From Desmodus rotundus (Eukaryota > Chordata > Mammalia > Chiroptera > Phyllostomidae): DNA of 64,000 nt. Of this stretch, positions 21,695 through 33,500 are shown piece after piece. Location of the stretch: assembly GCF_022682495.2 (NCBI RefSeq), contig NC_071389.1, positions 55,698,239 through 55,762,238 on the forward strand, given 5' to 3'. The stretch's first letter is position 1. Each line of letters starts with the position of its first letter. The notes beneath the pieces were generated by a model. It did not search any database. It saw only the letters and a program-made list of their open reading frames with translations, and was not told where the DNA came from. Made by a program: the position numbers and the translations under genes.

Positions 21695-22975
21695 TTTAAT
21701 ATTTAAGATGTTTAAGTAGACTTTTATTTTTTTAGAGCAGTTTCAGGTTCCTAGCAAATTAAATAGAAGGCATAGAGATTTACCATATACCACCTACTTC
21801 CACATATGCTTAGCCCCACCCCCCATAAACACCTCCCACCAGATGAAACATTGTTTACAATTGATGAACCTATATTGATACATCATCATTCAGAGTTCAT
21901 AATTTCCATTAGGGTTCACACTTGGTGTTGAACATTTTATGGGTTTGGGCAAATATATGATGACATATGCCCACCATTTCAGTATCATATAAAGTAGTTT
22001 CACTGCCATAAAAATCCTCTGTACTCCACCTATTTGTTCTTCCCTTCACACTAACCCCTGGAAATCCCTGATCTTTTTTATTACCTCCAAAATGTATACT
22101 TTTCAGACTGCTTCTTTCACTTATTTAGCAATATGCAATTAGGTTTCCTTCATGTCTTTTCATGGCTTGAAAGCTGATGTGTTTTTTTTTTTTTAGTGTT
22201 GAACAATATTCCATTGTTTGGATGTAGTACAGTTTGTCCATTCATCTATTGAGAGCCATCCTGGTTGCTTCTAAGTTTTGGCAATTATGAATAAAGCTGT
22301 TATTAACATTCATATACAGGTTTCTGTGTGGACATATGTTTTCAGCATCTTTGGTAAATAAATACCAAGGATTGCCATTGCTGGATGGTATCATAAGCCT
22401 ATGTTTATTTTTGTAAGAAAGCACCAAACAGTCTTCCACAGTGGCTGTACCATTTTGCATTCCCACCAACAATGAATGAGAATCCCTATTGCTCCACATT
22501 CTTGCCAGCATTTGACCTGGATTTTAGCCATGTTAATAGGTGTGTACTTTAATATTCATTTTCCTGGTGACATATGATATGACAAATCTTTTTATATGCT
22601 TCTTTGCCATCTGTATATCTCCTTTGGTGAGGTGTATGTTAAGGTGTTTGGCCAATTTTTTAGTTGGGTTGTTTTCTTATTGTGGAGATTTAAGAATTCT
22701 TATATGTTTTGGATAACAGTCCTTTATCAGATGTCTTCTGAATTATTTTCTCCTAGTCTGTGGCTTGTCTTTTCATTCTATTGACATGTCTTTCTGTGTC
22801 TAGATTTATTTCTTTGCAAGTGGATGTCCAGTTGTTCCAGCACTATTTAGCCTTTGCTCCTTTGTCAAAGATTAGTTGTCTTATTTATGGGTCTATTTCT
22901 GGGCTCCCTATTCTCATCCACTGATCTTTTTGTCTAATCTTTCACTGATACCACACTGTATTCATTAATGTATTT
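21695..22975 (-). mobile_element. Old L1 3' end (ORF2 C-terminus and 3' UTR)
   Basis: The minus strand carries the L1 tail: 3' UTR with the C-rich (G-rich sense) block near 21816, then ORF2 3' coding sequence with frames such as NKHRLMIPSSNG, HNCQNLEATRMA and AGKNVEQ-type text, truncated near 22975. Multiple stops. Confidence 0.75.
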
Positions 22976-23274
22976 GAAACACAATGCACTTGAAATACAA
23001 CATATGCATTTGAAATATGCACTACCTATGTAAACACTACCTATGTGAAGTTTTAATGTTGAAATTTTGACAGTCTAGATGGGTAAGTAGCAAATATTAA
23101 CTGGGATATTTGGAAAAGCCATTAATTCTTAGGTGGACTGTTTTTGTGTGTGTGGATGGATGTGTATGCCTACAGAAAGGACATTTTGTGGCAGATATGG
23201 TATAACTTTTTTCAAAAAAATTATTTTAGTTCATATGACGACATAATTGTCATCACAATAATACTTCAACAGTC

Positions 23275-23485
23275 CTCACCTTGTGCTTGTCACATTTAAG
23301 TGCAACACATGTTTCTCTCATTTAATCCTCACAACAACCTTATCAGGTTGTATTAATGTTAATCACATTTGACCAATGAGGAACCTGAGGCACAGAGAGG
23401 TTAAATCCAAGGCCACACAGCTAGTAAGTGGTGTTGCCAGGATTCTAACCAGATTGGCCCCACAATCTGTGCTTTTAATAACTAC
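23275..23485 (-). repeat. MIR SINE
   Basis: Antisense MIR is well preserved: CATTTAATCCTCACAACAAC, GAACCTGAGGCACAGAGAGG, TTAAATCCAAGGCCACACAG, CTAGTAAGTGGTGTTGCCAG, ATTCTAACCAGATTGGCCCC. Confidence 0.85.
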
Positions 23486-26050
23486 ATTGTCAATATTCCT
23501 TGGTGCCACCTTAGCAAATTTTACAACCACTGCTAAATACTTATATTTGAGATTATATATTCAATTACCTAAAGTAGTATTAACAAGATATAAAAGAGTT
23601 TCAGTTTCTCATTCTTGGATAAGAAGTAGCAGGGAATGACAGTCATGATTTACTAATACCAATCATTAAATGAGAAATTTCAGGACTAAATATACTCATT
23701 TAAGAATTAAATATTGACAGTAAAGGAGCACAGGCAAAATATTAGAAGTCATTTGTCTTTGAGTATTTAAGTATGATGATCTGAATTTTAATAGTAACTT
23801 TTTTCTCAGACTTTTGAAGGCATGATGCTTTTTTCTCTATACTAAACTGAGAAGTAATTAGTGAATTGGAGAAAGAAAACTTATTTTTTTATTGTCTATG
23901 AATAAAGCCAAAGTAGAAGGTTAAGATTGCATTGTTTGAATGACTAGTTATGTATTTTTAGATTTTTGTGGTTAAAATTATCTTTATCTCTCATTCTTAT
24001 TATGTAGATATATTTAATATTTGCTTTTTTCTTATTTTTATATTTAGTATTTGAGATATGTTTATAAAACAAAAAATCTCATACTTTCATTAAAATAATT
24101 TGTCTATATTTATTATTAAAACATAATACCCCAAATAAGGAAGTTTTTAAAGCTATAGAAAACAAAATATAGCATCATTAGAATTTTTACTTAATCCTGA
24201 CTCAAGCATGGTTCTCTAAAATAGAGTGACACATTTCCCCCAAATATATTATTAAGGACAAAAGGTTTGCTGCTATTAACTTTGATAAACAAAATAATAA
24301 ACACACATAAGTGTTCTGATTTGGTTGAAAAAATGAAAATCATTTCTTTAATATAGAAATGAACTACCTTTATCCCCAGCATGAGAACTTGGCCCTGTAA
24401 ACTATACATATTGAGAAGAATCTGAGTCTTTGTAATTTTCTTTTAATAAAGGAAAGACTTATATAATGGATTTTCAACCCTTAAGTGGTAGAGGAAAGAA
24501 CTCAGTCTGAAAAAGTGAATTTAAGAGTGAAATGTTTCTAAAATACTATGTAGTTTAATAATTATCATATTAATCTATTACTCTATTGCATCCAATTGCA
24601 ATAAGTATATTTGTATATGTAATAATTTTATTCTTTGAATAATTTTCTAAGGACAAATTTTTAAGTATGTTATTTTATAGGGGTTCTACAACCATTTTTA
24701 ATAACTTCCCAAATGTTTGAAAGAATTATTTTCAAAGCTCTTGGTGTACAAGTATCTGTTCATTTTATCAAAAGCTAGTCAGTTGTATTATTTAAAGTCT
24801 TAAAATTATAATTGCTTTCTTACTAATTGAAATTTCCAAGTTGAGGTGAATTCTAGCCTGTCAATTTTACCACTGTTATTCTTTTATGTGTGTAAGATAC
24901 TTGAAGAACTATGAAAACCCTTTTATCGCCCTTCTCTGCTTGTGGAAAACCAGATTTCATTCATTTGTTAATAAATAATGCATTTCTCAGAAATATGAAA
25001 AACCTAGTCTTTGGGTTCTAAAATCATGTACTATGGCAAGTCTTTATACTATTTCTAGCTCTCTGAAAATTATTATATCAGATAAAGATCTACTTGTTTT
25101 CTTCTCAGCATTACTCACCAGAATAATTTAGGCTTTTCATAGATAGTAATTTCAATGTTCCTTTGGTAATGAATATGTAAAGGAACTCCCTTGGAAATTA
25201 ACTCTAGAATAGGCGGTTTTTATTATATTATATCAAACTCAAGTTGCTGATCCCTGCATGGGACTCCAGTTTGGAATATGCTTTTTTTTTTTTTTTAAGT
25301 AAAATGACTGTATATTAGTGTTTTTTCTTTCTTTCTTTCTTTCTTTTTTTTTTTTGTGTGTGAACAATTTATCTTTTGACGTTGAGTATTCCTTGGTGGG
25401 ACTAAAAAATTTGCTGACTAGGCTGTAAGGAGGCTAGATAGATGTTAATAAATTTTTAATACCAAGGTGTTTTTAAAGTAGAGAGTTTTGAGAAATAGGA
25501 AATCCTAGCTGTTAAAATGCACAAAGATGAACAACTGAAAGAATTGCTGAAGCATAATTGTAAAGCTGTTGGGCATGTACAGTAGGTGTTCCTATACAGT
25601 TAGAGGTTAACATGTGATCATTACCTTTAAGTTATACTCAAACATATATGTATATTTACTTTCCTCATAAATGTGCTTCTTTATTTTACGTTTACAGACT
25701 TAAGATACTTAAGTATAAGGTTCAATGCAATTCTTTGACATTTTCTTATTAGTCCATTTTTCCAATATTATGTAAGAAATGGGAACATTTTTGAAATGAT
25801 GAGGAAACCATATAGAAAATAAAATATTAGTTACATACATTGAAAATATTTCTCTTAAATATCCAAAATATATATATATATATAAAAGCAGGCATCAAAA
25901 TGGCATATGAATGATATGCTATAAAATTTGTTGATAAGAAGTACAAAACTACAACCAACAGCCATAAATATTCATAGGAAAAAAAGGATTAGAAGGAAAT
26001 ACACTAACATTTAGCAAGGATTATTTAAGTGGTATGATAGGGAGGTTTTT
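23486..26050. other. Repeat-poor AT-rich DNA upstream of DNAJB4
   Basis: 2.5 kb with no recognisable gene or interspersed repeat, apart from T-rich runs and a TTTC microsatellite. It is unusually free of young insertions compared with the rest of the window. It may contain upstream non-coding exons or distal regulatory DNA of DNAJB4, but nothing in the sequence proves that. Confidence 0.45.
25326..25362 (+). repeat. (CTTT)n / poly-T / (GT)n microsatellite
   Basis: Five CTTT units, then a T run of about 10, then GTGTGTG. Confidence 0.9.
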
Positions 26051-26106
26051 TGTTTTTTCTTTTTAATTTTTATTGTTATTCAATTACAGTTGTATGCCTT
26101 TTCTCC
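26051..26106 (-). mobile_element. Ultra-short L1/HAL1 tail insertion with target duplication
   Basis: Only 56 bp are inserted between an exact 14-bp duplication ATAGGGAGGTTTTT (26037-26050 and 26107-26120). Minus-strand text GGAGAAAAGGCATACAACTG...TAATTGAATAACAATAAAAA is the extreme 3' end of the local L1/HAL1 family followed by an A-rich tail: an extremely 5'-truncated insertion. Confidence 0.8.
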
Positions 26107-26991
26107 ATAGGGAGGTTTTTATTTTAATCTTTTTTCTTTCTGTTTTCCAAAATCTTTAACAATAATTGATACTTATAATTAGGGATAATGTGTTTGTAAA
26201 AGAAAAAGTATTTCTCATGTGACTACCCCGTAAGTAGCATTCCAGATTTTAAGCTGATCCAGTTAAGGTCTTGTAAGAAACATGAGTATTTACTGTCTGT
26301 AACCTGATACTTTTCTCCTATCTTGTCTACTGCACAGAAGTTCTTCAGTGACCCTAGGAATGTGGGTATCTCATTCTGTTTTAGCTAAAGTAACTAAAGT
26401 CAGATTTGAAAATTTCATAAATATTACTTTGCTGGAACTATTAACTTTTGTATATACTACAAAAATATTTAAAAATCAGTAGCTAAAATCTTATTTAAAA
26501 ATTATATTTAAGTCCTTTAACTTCTTTTAAAGTATTGCTTTTGAAGTTGGTGAGAAAGCATTTTTACAATGTGAAATTGGTATGTTGGCTTCCAGGCATT
26601 TTTGATTGATAGAGCCCACAATTTTTGAAAATGACACAAATTTTTTGAAAATTTTAATTTAAGCAAACCATATTTTAATATTCTGTATCTTACATTTGAA
26701 TAGCTTGAAATTAAAATGAAAATACCTAAATAAGTTCAGGGGTACTTTTATTTGTATAACTTTAACTTAATATAGGATGCTTAAGAGCTATAATTATTTT
26801 TGGAGCTTTTCACCTAGAATGGAATGAAAAAGTTGTGTACTCATGACACTCTATGCTGAAATACTGTTTTCTTAATCTACTTGGCCTCTTAAAAAGGAAA
26901 TTAAAATGGTAGAGCCAGAGGGAAAATGAATAGTTAATCGTGGAGGAGGAGAAAACCTACCTCAGTACTTTGACTAGCGGCAGCTGGGGAA

Positions 26992-27091
26992 GTGACGTCC
27001 TGTAGCATTTGCTGTTCTAGAAAGTACAGAGACACGTAGTGAAAATGGGAGGATCTAGAAGGAGGCTGTCTCCTGTGTAGTGTATATTTAT
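26992..27091 (+). promoter_or_regulatory. Candidate DNAJB4 promoter: CRE, heat-shock-like element, TATA-like box
   Basis: TGACGTC (26993-26999) matches the core of a cAMP/ATF response element. TTCTAGAA (27015-27022) is an inverted nTTCnnGAAn heat-shock-element core. A related TCTAGAA occurs at 27054-27060. TATATTTA (27083-27090) could act as a TATA box about 200 bp before the start codon. This arrangement suits a stress-inducible HSP40 gene. The transcription start is inferred, not visible. Confidence 0.5.
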
Positions 27092-27200
27092 CTGTAAGTG
27101 AGCTGTTGGGGAAGGAATTAAATACGGAGAGGCTGTCTGCTTGCTGCCTTAAAACAGCGAAGCTGAATTGCTGATTTGCTTTAACTTTGAAAATACCCAG

Positions 27201-27219
27201 CTTGCCTTATTTTCCTTAG
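27201..27219 (+). promoter_or_regulatory. Possible splice acceptor in the DNAJB4 5' leader
   Basis: CTTGCCTTATTTTCCTTAG is a pyrimidine-rich tract ending in AG, 75 bp before the ATG. It could join a far-upstream non-coding first exon to the coding exon. If the proximal promoter is used instead, this is simply 5' UTR. Confidence 0.3.
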
Positions 27220-27293
27220 AATCGTATTGCTAAGACTGGGGACGCTGTTTTCTTTCACAAAGGGAAACCTAAGTTCATTTCAAGGCATTCGAA

Positions 27294-27504
27294 ATGGGGA
27301 AAGACTATTATTCCATTTTGGGAATTGAAAAAGGAGCTTCAGATGAAGATATTAAAAAGGCTTACCGAAAACAAGCCCTCAAATTTCATCCGGACAAGAA
27401 CAAATCTCCTCAGGCAGAGGAAAAATTTAAAGAGGTCGCAGAAGCTTATGAAGTATTGAGTGATCCTAAAAAGAGAGAAATATATGATCAGTTTGGGGAG
27501 GAAG
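27294..27504 (+). CDS. DNAJB4: DNAJB4 coding exon 1 (J domain)
   Basis: It encodes residues 1-70 and the first base of codon 71: [20 protein letters not shown]..., with the HPD loop at 32-34 and YDQFGEEG at the end. The donor GAAG/GTAAGT leaves phase 1. Nearly the whole J domain sits in this one exon, so the exon boundary falls at the domain boundary. Confidence 0.98.
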
Positions 27505-30500
27505 GTAAGTATTCTGTGTATATTTTTCTTTCTCTCCAGCTCTATGTCTTTCTCTCTTTCCCTTCTTCCAGTCTTCCGGTTATCATTAAATTAAATTCTT
27601 AGACATATGAAAAGTGGAAAGATAAATAATGGATGAAAACAAAATTTTACCTCTGATCATATGAATATTACATGGCTGTGAATAAAATATACTTGTTTGC
27701 CTTTTTTGGATTTTGGCATTTTGTAATATCCACATTCTACCATTAGATTTATAATGTTAACATTGTATATTTGAAAAGAAACCTTAAATTCTCTTACACA
27801 TTAATGAATTGTGTCAAAAGTCTTATGCAACCTATTTTTTAATGAATTTCTGCCAGAACCAGTGAAGATACTTCAATCGTTTAAAATCTTAAGATTGCCA
27901 GGTCAAATTCTGAGTAGTTTATATTTTATTCACAAAAATAAAATTTTTTGCCTTTCCCATACATAGCAAAGCTAGTTTAGCCTGAACAAGAGAGTCGTCT
28001 CTCCGAGAAACAGAAGGCCTGGGCATCCAGCTCTAGTTGTTTTGGCGTTCTGCCTGGAGAGGAAAGAATTTTCCTGATGTCATAAAATACCAGAACAAGT
28101 TTTTAGCTTAATTGTAAACAGTAATTGTGTGCCAAGAAAATGAGAAATCAGAAATACAATTTTTGACCTAAAATGGCCACTTAGCACAATTATTGATTTA
28201 CTTTTAGGTAACAGTATTTCTTTTGAAATTTTACTATCTCAGTATAGAGGAGAGGTGACAACTTCCCTTTCCCTGCTGTACTTTTGTTTCTTGCGTTGCA
28301 AGAAACTAGTTGAATACAGTAAATGGAGTATTTTAAGATTCTTTTGTAACTCTGGATTTTAAATTAAACTTGTCCATTATCTCCATGTAAATGCATCTAT
28401 AATGGAAGTCTATTTTAAATTGCTAATTAACAACAACAAAAGTACTTTAATACCTACAGCTTCTGGGGTTTTCCATTTTTTAAATCAGGACTAAGTTATT
28501 ATTTTTTTCCCAAATGTTCTCTTGTAAATTATTATAGTTATAAAAACTATTTTTGTTATTTCATTGCTACCTTTATTACATTTAATGTATAATTTTCCTA
28601 ATTAGAAATATATCCTAAAATACAGTGAGACAGAGACTGTTCGTTTTGAGTTAAAAATTAAATTTAAATATTCAGGGTACTTACGTGTTGAGGAGTTTTT
28701 TTTCTTATTTTTCTTTCTGATCTGAGTTGCCAAAAATTGCAGCTTTTGCTGTTAGTTTTGGTGTGATGAGGATCTGCAGTGTCAGGTTCTTATAAAGTAA
28801 ATATTGAAAAAGGCAAGTAGTTGGCAATTTAATCCTGCTTGCTTCTATGGCCATACTACTCAAAATACTATGATTTGGTTCATCTCAAAAGCTAAGCAGG
28901 ATTATCAGACACTACTCATTTTGTAATTTTGTAAAGAAATCCACAAGTAGGGGGAATAAATGGTGATGGAAGGAGACTGACTTGGGGTGGTAAACACACA
29001 ATATAATGTATAGTTGATGTATTATAGAATCGTATTCATGAAACCTATATAATTTGCCCCAAGAAATTCAATTAAAAAAAGAAATCCACAAATATAAATT
29101 CCCATGGAAAAACAGATACCTACTGCTTTAATCCACATCTTACTGATAGCTCAATTTTGTCTATAACTAAGCCATAGGACTTAGTGTTTACTGAGGATAT
29201 TTGTCTTCAAAATTTTCAAGTCATCATATATTTTTCTTCATTTAACATTACCTTCTAATGGTATTTTTCTTGAGTGATATTTCTCCAGTTTGATTTTTAC
29301 TGATCGTCATCAGTGAGTAAATTTAAAAAAACCCCCAAACCAAAAAAACCTGAAGCAGGATCATCTATGTACCCTGAATTTTTTTTTTGTTCTTGACTCA
29401 GATTATTTATATAAGCAATAGGGGGAAGTGAGGGAAGCATATGTTTTTAAAGTTTTAAAATAATATTAAAATATTATTTAGAAATATTCCCTCATTATGT
29501 TTCTTGAAAATACAGTTAAAAGTTACTATATTTGAATCTGTTTTTAGAAATTATTCTTTTTTTTACAGAAAAGCATTATATTTGCCCTTTATTCTGAATG
29601 TCTCGTTAATTCTTTTTTTTTTAATTCCCTTTAGGTATACTGTGTACATGTGGGAAAATATTTTTTGGGGTCTTTCATGGGTCTGTTCATTCCTTCAGGC
29701 CTGGTTCCATAGTCCAGGGTTTCTCTAGCAGTAACAAAACACTGAATTTTATGATTGCAGCTGTTACTAGTTTATCTGATATACTTTTTTTCAATTATTA
29801 CACTATGTCAAGGCCTGATACAGTGGGATGGAACCATGAACTGAGAAGTATATGAATTGAACTTACTAAATTATATATTTAGGAACTAAGAGATCCAGTA
29901 TATTCATGGTTTGAAACTCTCCAGTATCTGCAATTTTAAATGCTAGATTTTTTTAAGTTGGACAAAAATAGAGATGTTTTAAATTTACCATGGGACCCAG
30001 CAATTCCACTCCTAGGGATCTATAAAAGAACAATGAAGATATAGGTCCACACAAAGACATACATGTGAATACTCATAGCAGCATTATTTGTAACGGTCCC
30101 CAACTGGAGGCAAGTCAAAGTACTGTCATTTGGTGAATGGATAAACAAAATGTGGTATATACTATGTATGTGCTCCCCAACACACACACACACACACACA
30201 GGAATACTACTTTGCAATTAAAAGGACTGATTTAATGAAGCCTGCTACATACATCATGGATGAAATTCAAAACCTATGCTACATAAAAGAAGTCAGATGT
30301 AAAAGCCTGTATATGTATATGAAATGCACGTAAAAGGCAAATTTGTAAAGATGGCAGATCAGTGATTGCCTAGAGCTAGAGGTAGGAACAGGGATTGGCT
30401 ACAAATGGAAACTAGAGAACTCTCTGGATTGATAGAAATGTTCTGTAACTGTATAGTGGTGATAGTCGCGCAACTCTATAACCTTACTAAAATCATCTAA

Positions 30501-33500
30501 TTGTGTATTTTCAGTGGGTTAATTTTATGGTATATAATAAACCTTATTTAAAAAGTAAATTTTCTACATAGTAAAACCATTTGAAAACAAAAAACACAGA
30601 ACTACAGAAATTTAAAATTGGATTTTGAACCAGCCTCTCCCTGAAAGTTTTAGGTATAGTTCTGAATTGTTCAGTGGATGTCACCACAAGTTTGTATTAA
30701 AAGACTAAAAAAAATTTTTAATAACACATACTTATAGTATCCCAGTTCTTTAACATTTCTTTATGCCTTCTTTTTTCATTTATTGTTTATGGTTTAATCA
30801 ATAACTTTAAATACTGAAAGGTAGTATTTACATGATCAGACTTTTATTTAGTATATTAATCTCTATACTAGCTTGCTTTTTCAGTTCTTTGTTTTAATCA
30901 ACTGGATCTTTTTATTTGCTATATATTTCTGAAAGCAAGTACATTGGGTTTTTATGAATTAAAACTGTTAAAAGGATCTTGTATTATTAACTCTAATTCT
31001 TACTATAAACTGGATTTTTACATATTAAATCTCCTTAACATAAGAGTTATTAAAGTCTTAACAATTTTTTCTTTGAAGTCCCAATTCTTCTCCAATGCAT
31101 CTTCTTTTGATAAATTTTTAGTCAACTAACTGGTGGAATTCTTTGTTATGTATAGTATCCCAAACACCTATTTGATTTTGGGTTGTACATTGGTTGGTTG
31201 GTTGGTTGTTTTTTAAATAATAGCAGTCTTTCTAAAGCATAGGCAAATTTTGATTTTAGAGTACATTCCTTGATCACACAGTGATGCTGATATTTGGGAA
31301 ACATTTTGGGTAGCAGAGGGAATCTGGTTGAATTTTAAAATTTTCCCTGAGCTGTTGAAATGTACATAGTAAAAGAGTTGACTGCATAGTCGATGACATG
31401 CCTGGTACAATTCAAGTGCTCAGCAATTTATGTTATATTGTGCCAGTGTGAATTTTGGTTGGATTTTCTCAGTCAGTATAGTGGTCTTATCATTTATCTG
31501 AGCAATGTAGTTGACTAGTGTCAAGGAGAACGTCAAAGCTTCATTGGAGGCTTTTGTCAGCTTTGATACATGTCATTTTACACAGTATGTGAATCTTCTC
31601 AGGGATTCTGTAATCCTGACTGAGTTACTGTTTTTGGCAGAAGAGGAAAGGAATTTTAGGGAAAAGCCAAATCCATGATATAATAACTTAAAATGTTATT
31701 CTTTTTATAAGTTCATTATGGGTTCAAACATGTAGATTTTGTCTTGTAGAGGGTTAGATTACCAGCTAATTTACTCTACTTTATTTTAAAAATATTTTCT
31801 TTATTTATTTTTAGAGAGAGGGGGGAGGGGGAAAGAGAGAGAAAGAAACATTGATGTGTGAGAGAAACATCAATTGCTTCTCACACTGCCCCCAAATGGG
31901 GATCTGGCCCGCAACTCAGGCGTGTGCCCTGACTGGGATCAAACTAGTGACCTTTCAGTTCGTAGGCTGGCGCTCAATCCACTGAGCCATACCAGCTAGG
32001 GCTAAATTTACTTTAGTAATTATTAAATTGTTATACTGTTTTATATTTGTGGAATGAAAGATGAAATGATTGAAATAATTTAATGGTTTAGTCTCATTAG
32101 TCATGACTTTGAATTATATACATATCATTTACAAAAATCACTAGCTTTTCTTTTTCTTTTTTTAACATTTGGAGTTATAACTTTATCACTAAAATTTAAC
32201 TAAAAGAAGTTTTTGATTAGTTGCATGTTAAAAGTTCTTGTCTTGTTTATACTTAACCATTATGTTCCTATAAGGAATATCCCTGACTGCTATTTGGATA
32301 TATCATTCAATATATATTTTGACAATTTTCAGATTATTAGATTTCTCTTAGCCTCTCCAGATATCTATTCATGGATGAAATTGAAAATTTAAAGACCAAC
32401 TAAGATTGTTGGATGAAGTAGAGTATATGTATACCTTTTAATGGAAAAACTCAAATAGAATAAAATATGCAAAACTAATTTCTGAGTGAGTCTAGTAGAA
32501 TTTTTTATTATTAAATATCTCATACATGTGTATATGTGAATATGCTTTATATTGCTTTGCTTCTGCCTCTTCTCTATTCTGAACTTAAGATACATTTTAA
32601 AGTTTCTATTTAGGAGACTTTAAGAGTGGATCATTCCCTTTATTCAATAAGCATGTGTGCCTGTCATTTTCAGCCTTGCATGCAAGAGCAAAGCAGAAAT
32701 GAATAAAATACTTCCAGCCCTTAGACTACTAACTATTTGAGCATATTGAGGTCTCTTAGTTTAATCTCTGAATTTTTCAGTTACAATTTTTAGATTCTGT
32801 TCCTGCTTGTTTCTTTGGTCAGGAATACACATATGGCTCATTCAGAAAGTTTGTTGATACTGTAATGATATAACTCCTGTCAGTATTGGTCCCTGAAAAG
32901 ATCACTATATTACTGTTTTGTGGGTTTTAGTAGACTCTTTCTTTGGTATGTAGTGGACATGATGATTCAAATATGGGATCTCTTGTAAACTACATATTAC
33001 TTAGTTGAGCCTTAGAAAACAGGGTCAGAGGGTCACTAACTTGTTGTCTGAAGTGGGTTGTCCACAATAGACAGAAGTAACCAGTCCGAAGGCCTTCTAT
33101 GTCAAGAATGTTTATAATTCTTGTTTTTTAAATGCTGTTGAAATTAGTGCTATCACATGGTATGCCTTGATGAACAACTTTGTTGTCTGGGATAGTGATA
33201 ACAATATTAGAGTCTAAAAACATTTTTCATATTCATTAGAATTTTTCAGCCACAGAGTTTTGTTTTAATTTTTAAACAGTAAAAGATGACCTGAAGTCAA
33301 ACTTGTTAGTATGAATAAGTTATTTTGTATTGTTGATTGTTGTGCTCATTGATGATAATGGTGCTTAAAGATATAGGGTATACATTTTGCATTGATTACT
33401 GAAGACCTTTCAATTGACATCTTTTAAAAACTTAAGTTTATAAACTTCAGATTGTCAAACCACTAGCTTATGAGATAAGGGGTTCTGAATTTTTATTTTC

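Noticed and set aside
1..27000. Non-coding first exon of DNAJB4 or a FUBP1-side promoter inside the window
   Set aside because: In human, DNAJB4 has an alternative upstream start near FUBP1. I saw no CpG island or exon-like sequence upstream other than HAL1 5' UTRs, so it cannot be placed here.
27504..27602. DNAJB4 as a 102-residue protein ending in the intron
   Set aside because: The frame reads past the GTAAGT donor. Splicing to 33769 gives the full 337-residue family protein with matched phases.
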